DNA of 64,000 nucleotides from VRUE01 sp963703335 (GCA_963703335.1 OY969812.1:2294001-2358000), one strand, 5' to 3'. Positions 8,006 through 16,535 are shown, numbered from the stretch's first letter. Program-made: numbers and translations. Notes: generated by a model from the letters alone, not told the origin.

Positions 8006-8674
8006 ATGCCGGATCTGCTCGATCGAGACACGCTTACGACGCTTCGAGTGGGAGGCGATGAGCGCCTCGCGCGCGCTGAGCTGCGCCGTCAGGTCGGTCG
8101 GCTCGAGCACGAGTTGTCCCTTCTTTGCGCCGAGGCTTTTCCGCGCCTTGCGCTCGAGACAGAGATCCCGGCGAGTTTTGCCGAGCCACGCGTCGCCGGG
8201 CTCGAGGAGCTCGAGCGGATTCGCGACGCGCTTTCGGATCGGATCGGCCAAGCCCGCCACGCCCTGCGGGAGCAAGATGAACTCGAGACCCGAAATCGCG
8301 ACCTGTTGAAGGAAATGCTGGCGGCTCCCGCCGAGCACAAGTGGGTGCGGATTTCGCGCGCTGACATCGGCCAGCCGGGCTGTGGCCACTGGCACTCGCG
8401 GCCGCGCCTCGGGCCGCTGGGGATGTTGATGGGCTGGTGGCGCGTCAGGGTCTCTTCTGGATGTCCGTTATCCGGACGGCTTGCGGCCGTTGAGCGAGAG
8501 ACGAGAGCCAGAGGAGCGGCCGCCGGCGCCGTGGGGAAACTTTCCGCTCGCCGAGCTAACCGTGCTCGCCGGCATCGTGATGTTGCTGATCGGGCTGTTC
8601 GGCGGGCACCCGACCGCGATTGGGGTCGGCGTAGTCCTGGCCGGGCTTGGCGGCCTCGAGGTCTCCGCGCGTGA
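8006..8674 (+). CDS. Coiled-coil protein of unknown function; C-terminal third doubtful
   Basis: The first 150 or so residues look genuine: a long charged helical region (about residues 15-105, likely coiled coil) followed by a compact conserved-looking segment with GQPGCGHWHSRPRL, LGMLMGWWRVRVSSGCPL. The Cys/His spacing could bind a metal. After about 8480 the codon pattern deteriorates into an Arg/Ala-rich string, and the membrane protein at 8490-8888 is clearly coding in another frame. Either the gene truly overlaps its neighbour by about 185 bases, or an indel near 8460 has removed the real stop codon. No family is recognised. Treat the end as provisional. Confidence 0.6.
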   Translation: MPDLLDRDTLTTLRVGGDERLARAELRRQVGRLEHELSLLCAEAFPRLALETEIPASFAEPRVAGLEELERIRDALSDRIGQARHALREQDELETRNRDLLKEMLAAPAEHKWVRISRADIGQPGCGHWHSRPRLGPLGMLMGWWRVRVSSGCPLSGRLAAVERETRARGAAAGAVGKLSARRANRARRHRDVADRAVRRAPDRDWGRRSPGRAWRPRGLRA

Positions 8675-8888
8675 GCACTTCGCCGGCTATCGCTCGCACA
8701 CGACCCTGCTTGCCGGCACGGTCTTCGTTCTCGTCACCGGCGGCCTCTTCTATCTAGGCGGCCTGATCCTGGCGATCTGCCTGGCAATCGGTGCCGCCGC
8801 CTTCCTCGCCGCCTTCATCGCGCTGAGGCGCGCCTTTCAGCGCGCCTCGGGTGGTCTCTCGTTTCGGGTCGGCCGCTTCGGCGGCTGA
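8490..8888 (+). CDS. Small integral membrane protein
   Basis: A 132-residue protein with a short charged proline-rich N-terminus (SERREPEERPPAPWGNFPL) and three to four hydrophobic spans, roughly residues 22-45, 48-62, 72-90 and 92-112. No catalytic motif is seen and I cannot name the family. The TTG at 8490 is preferred because it gives a compact start just before the conserved-looking PPAPWGNFPL segment; a second TTG lies three codons upstream. The reading frame has strong third-position GC across the part shared with the preceding gene, so this frame is the real one there. Confidence 0.65.
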   Translation: MSERREPEERPPAPWGNFPLAELTVLAGIVMLLIGLFGGHPTAIGVGVVLAGLGGLEVSAREHFAGYRSHTTLLAGTVFVLVTGGLFYLGGLILAICLAIGAAAFLAAFIALRRAFQRASGGLSFRVGRFGG

Positions 8889-8890
8889 GC

Positions 8891-9247
8891 TCAGACCAGA
8901 ACGGACTCGCGGGAGCCCAACTCGGACGAGAGCAGAGCACGCTGGCGGGTCGTCAGCGTGCCGAGGCGCTTGTTCTCGTTGAGGGCGAGACCAATGAGAA
9001 ACTTGCGAGCGCGGGTGCGGCCCCAGCGGCGCTGGCTGGTCAGCAGCTCGGCCAAGGTCATGCTCTCGGTCTCCCAGGGGCAGTCCCGGACCACGTCGGC
9101 CGCCTCGATATCCCCCCTTGCGATTGAGCGCTTCAACTCCGCCCTCGCAAGTCGCACGCGGTTGGCGCGGGCAAGCGCCTGCATGTGCTGTGGGGCCTGG
9201 ATTACGGAAGCGGTCGTCTGAGCAGGGGCGATCGAAGCAGCGTCCAC
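8891..9247 (-). CDS. mIHF-like integration host factor (actinobacterial IHF)
   Basis: A 118-residue DNA-binding protein of the actinobacterial mIHF type, a nucleoid-associated protein with a helix-two-turns-helix fold. The match is seen in ARANRVRLARAELKRSIARG (N-terminal helix), MTLAELLTSQRRWGRTRARK (the segment equivalent to the GxGxxRA DNA-contact turn of mIHF) and the C-terminal LGTLTTRQRALLSSEL. It has about 35 extra N-terminal residues compared with the classical short mIHF. GTG start at 9247, preceded by a good ribosome binding site (ggaggag). A leader of about 250 bases with no gene separates it from the oxoamine synthase gene. Known members bend DNA and affect recombination and chromosome compaction. 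Confidence 0.8.
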   Translation of the reverse strand: MDAASIAPAQTTASVIQAPQHMQALARANRVRLARAELKRSIARGDIEAADVVRDCPWETESMTLAELLTSQRRWGRTRARKFLIGLALNENKRLGTLTTRQRALLSSELGSRESVLV

Positions 9248-9482
9248 TGGGACTCCTCCCTTCGGGGTTCATTAACTGGGTGCTCTGCGCACCGGACCGG
9301 AGGTCTGACGCCTCGGCCTGGCTGAGTTGAGTGCTCCACCATTCGCGTCCCTGCCCCGGGATGCGGTCGGCGCGGACGGCAAGCTATGCCTTGGAGGCGG
9401 CCAGCGTCAACCCCGTCGGATGGAAAGCTGCCCCAGGCCGTTCGCTAAGAGCATCTTTTTCGTGGACGTTTTGTCTTGTCCC
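9248..9482. other. Intergenic region upstream of the mIHF gene, no gene seen
   Basis: About 235 bases with no convincing reading frame. Read on the minus strand it would be the 5' leader of the mIHF gene. It is GC-rich with several short self-complementary stretches (for example gtgcgcagagcac near 9277-9289), so a structured leader is possible, but I cannot match it to a riboswitch class. Confidence 0.4.
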
Positions 9483-9519
9483 GTTTCGGACAAGGCCGAA
9501 ACTACCCCGAGCGGGGTAG
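9483..9519 (-). terminator. Tandem hairpins at the end of the oxoamine synthase gene
   Basis: Two adjacent perfect hairpins: ctacccc / ggggtag (9502-9519), which includes the stop codon, and gtttcgg / ccgaaac (9483-9502). A T-rich stretch follows on the minus strand only after some 15 bases, so this is a plausible but not textbook terminator. Confidence 0.45.
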
Positions 9520-10761
9520 ATCGGGAAAGTCCCCGATCACTCTGGCGATTGTTCCCAATGCGCCGTTGAGGTGCTCGCGCTCGTGGGTCGCCATCAGGCT
9601 CGTGCGCAGCAGGGCGCCTCCCGGCGGCACGGCGGGGTGGATCGCGACGTTGGTGTAGACGCCGGCGTCGAAGAGCGCCTTCCAGAGCAGCACGGCCTGC
9701 CAGTCGTCGCCGACGACGACCGGGACGACCGGCGTGGTCGCCACGGTGCCGTCGGGGAGCGCGCCGGGCTCGACGACCTTTAGTCCAAGCTGACGCAGCC
9801 CCTCGCGCAGGTACTCGGCGTTGGCAAGCAGTTTCGCGAAGAGCTCTGGCCCGTCCGAGCGGATCACCCGCAGTGCCTCCAGCGCCGCGCCGACGGCTGC
9901 CGGCACAGCGGAGGCGCTGAAGACGAAAGAACGCGACGAGATCCGCAAGTACTCGATCACGTCGGCCGGGCCGGCGACGAAGCCACCGCAGGAGGCGAGG
10001 CTCTTGGAGAAGGTCCCCATCCGCAGGTCTACCTCGTCCTCGAGGCCAAACAGCTCGCAGGCCCCGGCGCCACGGGCTCCGAGGACGCCGGCTCCGTGCG
10101 CCTCGTCGACCATCAGCCTCGCGCCGTAGCCCTTACAGAGCTCGACGATGCGGGGGAGGTCGCAGACGTCGCCCTCCATCGAGAAGACGCCGTCGACGAC
10201 GACGAGCACGCCACCGCCGTCCTCCGCCGCCCGCTGCAGCATCTTCTCCAGCTTGTCCATGCGGTTGTGCCGGAAGGGCCGCAGCTTGGCTCCGGAGAGG
10301 CGGCAACCGTCGAGGATCGAGGCGTGGTCACCGGAGTCGACGATGACGGTGTCCCCGGGCTCCAGGATCGTGCCGATCGTGCCCAGGTTCGACTGGTAGC
10401 CGGTCGAGAAGACGATCGCGTCCTCAGCTCGCATCCATTCGGCCAGCTCACTCTCCAGCGCAACGTGCAGCGGAGTCGTGCCGTTGAGCAGCCGCGAGCC
10501 GGTGACGCCGGTTCCATAAGTCTCCAGGGCGTCGCGGGCCGCCTGCTTGACCCGCTCGTCGCCGGTCAGGCCAAGATAGTTGTTGGAGCCGAGCATGATC
10601 GTCTCCTGACCCTCCATCTCGACGACCGGGCCGGCTTGCGAGGTAAGCAAGCGGAAGTAGGGGAGGAGGTCGTGCTGCTTGGCCGCTTCCAGCTGCTCGA
10701 GGCGGTCGTGGTTGCGCGCCTTCTCAAAGACATCGACGGGGGTCTTCGCAGTCTCGCTCAT
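9502..10761 (-). CDS. Alpha-oxoamine synthase family PLP enzyme (BioF/Kbl/SPT-like)
   Basis: A 419-residue fold-type I PLP enzyme of the family that condenses an amino acid with an acyl-CoA (8-amino-7-oxononanoate synthase, 2-amino-3-ketobutyrate ligase, serine palmitoyltransferase). Landmarks: LGSNNYLGLTGD near residue 55, YGTGVTGSRLLNGTT near residue 80, VDEAHGAGVLGARG near residue 220 with the cofactor-binding Asp and His, and the Schiff-base Lys in GTFSKSLASCGG near residue 255. The GSRLLNGT and FSTGYQSN segments lean towards the serine palmitoyltransferase/CqsA side, but substrate cannot be fixed. The ATG at 10761 is preferred over upstream codons because TACACT lies 7 bases before it and the divergent gene begins at 10788. 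Confidence 0.85.
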   Translation of the reverse strand: MSETAKTPVDVFEKARNHDRLEQLEAAKQHDLLPYFRLLTSQAGPVVEMEGQETIMLGSNNYLGLTGDERVKQAARDALETYGTGVTGSRLLNGTTPLHVALESELAEWMRAEDAIVFSTGYQSNLGTIGTILEPGDTVIVDSGDHASILDGCRLSGAKLRPFRHNRMDKLEKMLQRAAEDGGGVLVVVDGVFSMEGDVCDLPRIVELCKGYGARLMVDEAHGAGVLGARGAGACELFGLEDEVDLRMGTFSKSLASCGGFVAGPADVIEYLRISSRSFVFSASAVPAAVGAALEALRVIRSDGPELFAKLLANAEYLREGLRQLGLKVVEPGALPDGTVATTPVVPVVVGDDWQAVLLWKALFDAGVYTNVAIHPAVPPGGALLRTSLMATHEREHLNGALGTIARVIGDFPDLPRSG

Positions 10762-10768
10762 GAGGCAG

Positions 10769-10778
10769 AGTGTAGGTT
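10769..10778. promoter_or_regulatory. Compact divergent promoter region between the oxoamine synthase and GNAT genes
   Basis: Only 26 bases separate the two start codons. TACACT (minus strand, 10774-10769) lies 7 bases before the ATG at 10761, and TAGGTT (plus strand, 10773-10778) lies 9 bases before the GTG at 10788. Both genes are probably leaderless and share this region. Confidence 0.5.
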
Positions 10779-10787
10779 CCGGATCCC

Positions 10788-11930
10788 GTGGCAAGTGTCT
10801 CGATTCGGCCGGTCCGCAACAAACGCGAGCTGAAGCGCTTCGTCAAGGTGCCCTTCCGGCTGCACCGCGAGCACCCGCAGTGGGTGGCGCCGCTGATCTT
10901 CGAGCGGATGGAGTTCCTCAACCGCGACAAGAACCCCTTCTTCGAGCACGCCGAGGCCGAGTACTTCCTTGCCGAACGCGATGGCGAGCCGGTGGGCCGG
11001 ATCACTGCCCAGATCGATCGCAACTGGGACGAGGCCCAGGGTGGGAGCGACGCGATGTTCGGCTTTTTCGAGACCGCCGATGATCGCGAGGTCGCCGCGG
11101 CGTTGCTTGACGCGGCAAGCGAGTGGGCGGGAGGGAAAGGGCGCGGGCGCATCCTCGGCCCGATGGACTTCACCACCAACGACGAGATCGGCATCCTGAT
11201 CGAGGGCTACGAGCGGCGCCCGATGATCCTCGAGAACTGGCACCCGCCCTTCTACAAGGAGCTGATCGAGGGCGCGGGCTTCGGCAAGGCGATCGACCTG
11301 CTGATGTGGGAACTGCAGTTCGGCGACCTCAAGGAGGGGGAGAGCTTCGACCCCGCGATCCACGCCGCTGCTGAGAAGGCCCTGCACGACGAAGGGGTGA
11401 GGATCCGCAGCATCAGCCTGCGCAACCTGCCCGATGAGATGCGCGCCTTCGGCGAGGTCTACAACGAGGCGTGGGGGAGCAACTGGGGCTTCGTCCCGGC
11501 AACCGATGCAGAGGTCGAGTTCCACGCCAAAATCCTCAAGCAGGTCCTGGACGAGGACTGGGCCTACATCGCCGAGAAGGACGGCGAGCCGGTCGGTGCG
11601 GCTCTAACGCTCCCTGACATCAATCAGGTGATGGTGAAGCTGAACGGTCGCCTGCTTCCCTTTGGCTGGCTCAAGTTCCTGCTCGGCAAGCGCAAGATCG
11701 ACCAACTGCGTGTTTTCGCCCTGGGGGTCAAGCACGACTACCGCCACACTGGTGTCGCTGCTGGTCTCTACCTCAAGCACCTCGAGACCGCCGCCCGCCC
11801 CGGCAAGATCGAAGGCGGCGAGATGGGCTGGATCCTCGAGACCAACGGCCCGATGAACCGGGCGATGGAGGGCATGGGGGGCAAAGTCGTGAAGAAGTAC
11901 CGCGTCTACGAGAAGGGCCTGGGCGGCTAG
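10788..11930 (+). CDS. GNAT-fold acyltransferase, YghO-like
   Basis: A 380-residue protein that looks like a duplicated GNAT acyltransferase of the YghO type. The N-terminal half carries RRPMILENWHPPFYKELIEGAGF with the conserved PxYYxxLxxxxGF-like pattern around residues 145-165; the C-terminal half has a GNAT acyl-CoA-binding stretch, LGVKHDYRHTGVAAGLYL, near residue 315. No signal peptide or membrane segment is seen. It is head-to-head with the alpha-oxoamine synthase gene at only 26 bases, which suggests the pair acts together. In bacterial sphingolipid synthesis a serine palmitoyltransferase and a GNAT-type acyltransferase cooperate, so an N-acylated amino ketone or sphingoid product is possible, though unproven here. 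GTG start. Confidence 0.75.
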   Translation: MASVSIRPVRNKRELKRFVKVPFRLHREHPQWVAPLIFERMEFLNRDKNPFFEHAEAEYFLAERDGEPVGRITAQIDRNWDEAQGGSDAMFGFFETADDREVAAALLDAASEWAGGKGRGRILGPMDFTTNDEIGILIEGYERRPMILENWHPPFYKELIEGAGFGKAIDLLMWELQFGDLKEGESFDPAIHAAAEKALHDEGVRIRSISLRNLPDEMRAFGEVYNEAWGSNWGFVPATDAEVEFHAKILKQVLDEDWAYIAEKDGEPVGAALTLPDINQVMVKLNGRLLPFGWLKFLLGKRKIDQLRVFALGVKHDYRHTGVAAGLYLKHLETAARPGKIEGGEMGWILETNGPMNRAMEGMGGKVVKKYRVYEKGLGG

Positions 11931-12001
11931 CGCGGGGAGGTTCTGCGCAAGGTGCGGGGTGTTCCAGGTTCCTCGCCGCCTGCATCGCTACAGTCGCTGG
12001 G

Positions 12002-12271
12002 GTGAGCTCAATGGAGCTAGAGCCCGTCTCGGTTCGAGTCCTGCCCCGCGAGAACGCCGCCCCGCTTGCCGTGCGCAGCGAGGCGCGCACCGCGGTCATG
12101 GCCGCCGCCGGGGGTGTGCTCGCCGGCGCCGCTACTGTGGCGGCGGTCCGAGCCGTGGGGGCTGTGGCCGGGCGCAAACGGGCGCCGCGCCGGCCCGCCC
12201 GTCGCGAGCGTCCGGCCAACGTCGTCGCCAGTCGCTCCTTCCTGGTTGACGTCCACTTGCTCGGGCGGTGA
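12002..12271 (+). CDS. Small protein with one hydrophobic segment, upstream of AlkA
   Basis: An 89-residue protein with an Ala/Gly/Val-rich hydrophobic stretch (about residues 30-55) followed by a very basic segment (GRKRAPRRPARRERP) and a short tail ending VDVHLLGR. The GTG at 12002 has TACAGT 7 bases upstream, matching the leaderless pattern in this window; an ATG three codons later is the alternative. Its stop overlaps the start of the DNA glycosylase gene by four bases, so the two form an operon. No family is recognised; a membrane-associated or DNA-binding accessory role would be a guess. Confidence 0.55.
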   Translation: MSSMELEPVSVRVLPRENAAPLAVRSEARTAVMAAAGGVLAGAATVAAVRAVGAVAGRKRAPRRPARRERPANVVASRSFLVDVHLLGR

Positions 12272-13170
12272 GCTTCGAGGTAGAGGTGAGCCCTCCCTCC
12301 CCCTTCCGCCTGCCGGGGTACGGCAGCGAGGACGGGGTGATGCGAGTGCAGCGTGGAGTCACCTCACGGTTGCTGCACGTTGAGGACAGTCCGGTCCTCG
12401 TCCGCGCTTGGGAACCTGGCAAGGACAGGGTCGCCCTGCGGGCCGAGCCACTCGATCCCGGCTCGATTGCCGCTCCCGGGCCTACAGAAAGCGGACCAGC
12501 TCGCGAGGCCGGCGCATCCGAGCTGGAAGTGGCGGTGAGGCGGATGCGCTTTGCGCTTGGGGTCGATGACGACCTCAGCCGGTTCTATCGCCGCTTCAAG
12601 GGCGACCCGCTGCTCGGCCCGTTGCTGCGCCGCCGACCCTACCTGCGCCCTCGTCGTCGTCCCTGGCCCTGGGAGGCCCTGGCCTGGGCGGTCGTCAAGC
12701 AGCTGATCGAGAGCGGCCGAGCCGCCCGCATCCAGCGCCGCATGGTGGGGCGCTGGGGGCTGCGGCTGGGCCCCGGGCGGGAGGGGCTGCGCGACGTCCC
12801 CACGCCGGCCCTGATCGCCGGCCGGGCGCCGGTCGAATTGGAGTCGCTCGGGCTGGCGCTGAAACGGGCGATCGCACTGCGCTCGGTCGCCGCCGACATC
12901 GCCGCCGGCCGCTGCGATCCCGCTGCCGAGAGCGCCGACCGACGTCTGCTCTCGATCCGTGAGATCGGGCCCTGGACCGTGCAGTGCCTTGGCCTGTTTG
13001 GCCGCGGCGACCCGGACTCGCTTCCCGCCGGCGACCTGATGTACCTGAAGCTGGTCGGCCGCCTTAGCCGGCTCGGTCGTCGGGCCACGGTCGAGGAGGT
13101 GGAGGAGTTCTACGCTCCCTATGCGCCCTTCCGAGGCCTAGCCGCGGCCTGGTCGATGACCGCCAAATAG
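12268..13170 (+). CDS. DNA-3-methyladenine glycosylase II-like (AlkA/HhH-GPD)
   Basis: A 300-residue base-excision repair glycosylase of the HhH-GPD superfamily. The helix-hairpin-helix is LLSIREIGPWTVQCLGLFG near residues 228-246, followed by the catalytic Asp in SLPAGDLMYLKL near residue 256, the expected spacing for AlkA-like enzymes. The upstream WPWEALAWAVVKQLIESGRA corresponds to the conserved helical bundle. The N-terminal 90 residues form an AlkA_N-like beta domain. Members remove alkylated purines and some other damaged bases. GTG start at 12268 overlaps the stop of the small gene before it, implying coupled translation. Confidence 0.85.
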   Translation: MSFEVEVSPPSPFRLPGYGSEDGVMRVQRGVTSRLLHVEDSPVLVRAWEPGKDRVALRAEPLDPGSIAAPGPTESGPAREAGASELEVAVRRMRFALGVDDDLSRFYRRFKGDPLLGPLLRRRPYLRPRRRPWPWEALAWAVVKQLIESGRAARIQRRMVGRWGLRLGPGREGLRDVPTPALIAGRAPVELESLGLALKRAIALRSVAADIAAGRCDPAAESADRRLLSIREIGPWTVQCLGLFGRGDPDSLPAGDLMYLKLVGRLSRLGRRATVEEVEEFYAPYAPFRGLAAAWSMTAK

Positions 13171-13245
13171 GGCCCTCTCCCGAACTGCAGTTGCGCGTAG
13201 GCAGGCTGAATTCAAGCGTGCGCTCCAGGCGTCGATAAGCGAGCA

Positions 13246-15540
13246 ATGGAGAGTTCGAGGCGGGGCAGCAGCTGGCCCGAGAAAAGAGTCAACGAGTTTC
13301 TCGACCAGATCTCGGCTGGCGGCGAGGACTACCGCCGCTTGGTCGAGCGCCTGCCGGCGATTGTCTACGCCTCTGAGCTCGGCGAGAACGGGCGCTGGCG
13401 TTACGTCAGTCCGCAGGTCGAGGAAATCCTTGGCTATACGCCGGAGGAGTGGCTCGACGACCCGGGCCTCTGGGCGCGGCTGCTGCACCCCGACGATCGT
13501 GAGCGCGCCCTCTCGCAGGAGTCTCGCCAGACGATCGGGACTCGCAATCCGCCCCCGGTCGACTACCGGATGAACACCCGCGACGGACGCGTCGTCTGGA
13601 TTCTCGATGAGGCCGTGCTCGAGCCGGACGAAACGGGAACGCCGGTCTGGCACGGCGTCCTCTACGACATCACCGAGCGCAAGAACGCCGAGCAGGAGCT
13701 GCAGCGGGCGGCTGCGCAGCAGGCCGCGGTGGCGCGCCTTGGTGGCCGCGCTCTGCAGGACGGCGACCCCGAGGGCCTGATGAGGGAGGCGGTGATGCTG
13801 CTGCAGGAAATCGAGGGGGTCCACGCCGCCTGCATCTGGGAGATCGGCCGCGACGGTCGCCGCCTCAGCCTCCGCGCCGGGCTGGAAGGCCGCATCGTCG
13901 GTTCTGCCCGCGCCTCGGCCGCGCGCGATTCCCATGCCGGAGCCGCTCTCGATTCTCGCCTGCACGTGATCGTCGATGACTGGGAGTCGGAGCGACGCTT
14001 CTCGATGCCGCCGGCCCTGCGCGTCTTGGATGTTCGCAGCAGCCTCGCGGTTCTGATCGACGGCAAAGATCAACCGTTTGGCGTGCTGGACATCCACTCC
14101 ACCGAACCGAATCGCTTCGCGCCCCAGGACGTGCACTTTGTTCAAGCCTCGGCCAACGTGCTCGCCGACGCGATTGAGCGTCACGCGACCGATCAGGCCT
14201 TGCGCCACCGGGTCCTGCACGATCCGCTGACCGGGCTCCCCAACCGGCTCAGCTTCGTCGACTCGCTCAACGACTCCCTCAAGCGCAGCACCGTCTCCGG
14301 CTCGCCGGTCGGGATCCTCTTCCTCGACCTCGACAACTTCAAGCTGATCAACGACAGCATGGGCCACCATGCCGGCGATGAGCTGCTGCGCGCGGTGGCG
14401 CCCCGGCTGCGCGCGCACCTGCGGCCGGGGGACATCGTCGCCCGCTTCGGCGGCGATGAGTTCGGCATCCTCGTCGACCGTCTCGCCGACGAGGACGAGG
14501 CGGTGGCGATCGCCGACCGAATCGCGGCGGCCTTTGCCGAGCCATACGCGATGGGTGGCGTCGACCACTTTGTCAGTGCCAGCATCGGGATCGCGGTCGC
14601 GCGGCCCTCGACGCGCGAGCCGATCGACGCCGACCTGTTGATCCGCGACGCCGACGCCGCGATGTACCGGGCCAAGGATCGCGGCCGCGCCCGCTGCGAG
14701 CTCTTCGATGCCGAGATGCGGGCCGGGGCCCTGCGCCGGCTCGAGGTCGAGCGCGAGCTGCGCCGGGCGCTCGAGCGCAATGAGTTCGAGCTCCACTACC
14801 AACCGCTGCTGGCGCTGCGCAGCGGCGAGATCACCGGGCTCGAGGCGCTGGTCCGCTGGCGTCACCCCGAGCGCGGACTGCTCGATCCTGGCGACTTCGT
14901 CCCGGTCGCCGAGGACAGCGGCCTGATCGAGCCGATCGGCCGCTGGGCGTTGGAGACCGCCTGTCGGCAGGTGCTCGAGTGGCACGAGCTGCGGCCCGAC
15001 CAGCGTCCTTTCGACGTCTCGGTCAACCTCTCGGCGCGCCAGGTCACCCACCGCGACCTCCACACCGTGATCGAAGAGATCCTCGCCACGACCGGCCTCG
15101 ACCCGGTCCACCTGCGTCTCGAGGTGACCGAGAGCGTGCTGGTCGAGGAGTCGGCGACCGCCAACGGGACCCTGGAAGCGCTCAGCGACATCGGGGTGGG
15201 GCTCGTGCTCGACGACTTCGGCACCGGCTATTCCTCGCTCGCCTACCTCAACCGCTTCCCCTTCGACGCGCTGAAGATCGATCGCTCTTTCGTCGACGCG
15301 CTCGGAGTCGAACAGGAGCGCACGGCGATCGTCGAGGCGATCATTGGCATGGCGCGCGCCCTCTCGCTTGACGTAATCGCCGAGGGGGTCGAGAACGAGC
15401 CGCAGATGCTGGAGCTGACCCGGCTCGACTGCGACTACGCGCAGGGCCACCTCTTCTCGCGGGCATTGCCGCCAGAGAAGATTTCCGCCCTGCTCAGCGA
15501 AGGGGCGCCGCTCTATTCGGGGATCGCGCCCGGCAGGTAG
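13246..15540 (+). CDS. PAS-GAF-GGDEF-EAL c-di-GMP signalling protein
   Basis: A 764-residue soluble bifunctional c-di-GMP enzyme. Order: PAS (about residues 28-145, FVSPQ-like RYVSPQVEEILGYTPEEW), GAF (about 160-315), GGDEF (about 320-485) and EAL (about 500-760). The synthase motif GGDEF is intact at residues 402-406, and an RPGD inhibitory I-site lies five residues before it. The phosphodiesterase motif is EALVRWRHP near residue 533, with LVLDDFGTGYSSLAYL near 660 and ALKIDRSF following, so both activities look possible. No transmembrane segment, so it senses cytoplasmic signals. GATAAG lies 6 bases before the ATG, suggesting a leaderless mRNA. Its 3' end overlaps thiY by 28 bases on the opposite strand. 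Confidence 0.92.
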   Translation: MESSRRGSSWPEKRVNEFLDQISAGGEDYRRLVERLPAIVYASELGENGRWRYVSPQVEEILGYTPEEWLDDPGLWARLLHPDDRERALSQESRQTIGTRNPPPVDYRMNTRDGRVVWILDEAVLEPDETGTPVWHGVLYDITERKNAEQELQRAAAQQAAVARLGGRALQDGDPEGLMREAVMLLQEIEGVHAACIWEIGRDGRRLSLRAGLEGRIVGSARASAARDSHAGAALDSRLHVIVDDWESERRFSMPPALRVLDVRSSLAVLIDGKDQPFGVLDIHSTEPNRFAPQDVHFVQASANVLADAIERHATDQALRHRVLHDPLTGLPNRLSFVDSLNDSLKRSTVSGSPVGILFLDLDNFKLINDSMGHHAGDELLRAVAPRLRAHLRPGDIVARFGGDEFGILVDRLADEDEAVAIADRIAAAFAEPYAMGGVDHFVSASIGIAVARPSTREPIDADLLIRDADAAMYRAKDRGRARCELFDAEMRAGALRRLEVERELRRALERNEFELHYQPLLALRSGEITGLEALVRWRHPERGLLDPGDFVPVAEDSGLIEPIGRWALETACRQVLEWHELRPDQRPFDVSVNLSARQVTHRDLHTVIEEILATTGLDPVHLRLEVTESVLVEESATANGTLEALSDIGVGLVLDDFGTGYSSLAYLNRFPFDALKIDRSFVDALGVEQERTAIVEAIIGMARALSLDVIAEGVENEPQMLELTRLDCDYAQGHLFSRALPPEKISALLSEGAPLYSGIAPGR

Positions 15541-16535
15541 TCGTTGCTGAGCAGGCTCGCCGTTGCCGGCAGGCCGTCGATCAGTTCGTTGTCACGCATC
15601 CAGCCGACGAACTCGCGCCACTGGGCGGGAACCATGTATCCGTAGGGCCGATTGCCGCCAGCAGGCGGCGCGAGCAACGGCAGCGTTACCGCAAGCTCCG
15701 CTTTGGTCAGCTTCGGGTCGAGGTCGGGGTTCGCTTCTAGCAGCGCTTTTGCCGCCGCCTTGGGATTGCTCGCCGCCGCAGCGGTGCCACGGGCGAGCGC
15801 GGCGATGAAGAGGCGGGTCGCCTGCGGATCCTCCTCCAGTTGCTTGTCGCGCGCGACTAGGACCAGCTCGTCGTAGGTCGGAACGCCGAGCTTGTCGACC
15901 GGTGTGACGACCGGCTCGGAGCCGCGCAGGCGAAGGTCAACGCCCTCGACGTTACTGAAGCCACCCAGCATCGCTTGTGCCTGGCCGCCGAGCAGGGCCG
16001 GCAGCAAGCCGAAGCCGACGTTGACAGTCTTGACATCGGAGGGCTTCAGCTTGGCGCGGGCGAGGATCGTCTTCAGGTAGGCATCCTGGTAGGGGATGCC
16101 GGCGGTGGCGATCGTCTTGTTGCGCAGGCCCGCAACGCCGCCGATCCCAGATTTCTTCAGCCAGATCATCGAGGTAAGCGGCCGGTTGACGATGGCGGCG
16201 ACGGCTCGGACGTCGAGGCCCTGTTCGCGGGCCAGCATTACCTCGGGCTCGTAGGAGATCGCCAGATCACTGCGGCCGGCGGCGAGAAGCTTCATCGGGG
16301 CAGCCGGATCGGAGGGCGTCTGGATGTTGACGTCGAGGCCGGCTTCCTCGAAGTAGCCGAGCTTCTGCGCCATGTAGATGCCCGCGTGATCGGGGTTTGG
16401 GTAGAAGTCGAGGGTGAGGGTGAGCGATTCCGTTTCGGCCGTCACCTCCTCGCTCTTCTCGCCGCAGGCGGAGAGTCCCAGGGCCAGGGCAAGCAGGGCA
16501 AAGGCCAGCATCGCTGGGATCGAGGCGCGCTTCAT
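15513..16535 (-). CDS. thiY: ThiY-like substrate-binding lipoprotein (thiamine pyrimidine uptake)
   Basis: A 340-residue exported solute-binding protein of the NMT1/THI5-like family. An N-terminal signal ends in lipobox LGLSAC near residue 24. Family features include LTLDFYPNPDHAGIYMAQKL near residue 40, the ligand-pocket stretch ATAGIPYQDAYLKT near residue 148 and LGVPTYDELVLVA near residue 220, which together match ThiY of the ThiXYZ system that takes up formylaminopyrimidine for thiamin salvage. It is last in a three-gene operon after the ATPase and permease, 10 bases beyond the permease stop. Assignment to the pyrimidine rather than another aromatic ligand is a family inference. Confidence 0.82.
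   Translation of the reverse strand: MKRASIPAMLAFALLALALGLSACGEKSEEVTAETESLTLTLDFYPNPDHAGIYMAQKLGYFEEAGLDVNIQTPSDPAAPMKLLAAGRSDLAISYEPEVMLAREQGLDVRAVAAIVNRPLTSMIWLKKSGIGGVAGLRNKTIATAGIPYQDAYLKTILARAKLKPSDVKTVNVGFGLLPALLGGQAQAMLGGFSNVEGVDLRLRGSEPVVTPVDKLGVPTYDELVLVARDKQLEEDPQATRLFIAALARGTAAAASNPKAAAKALLEANPDLDPKLTKAELAVTLPLLAPPAGGNRPYGYMVPAQWREFVGWMRDNELIDGLPATASLLSNDYLPGAIPE

Noticed and set aside
9248..9501. A possible riboswitch or structured leader upstream of the mIHF gene
   Set aside because: Fragments recall SAM-IV or c-di-AMP leaders, but no full core motif could be matched by eye, so it is only listed as intergenic.
13138..15450. A 770-codon open frame on the minus strand opposite the GGDEF/EAL gene
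   Set aside because: It mirrors the GC-rich plus-strand gene, has no recognisable domain, and the plus-strand frame shows all c-di-GMP motifs.
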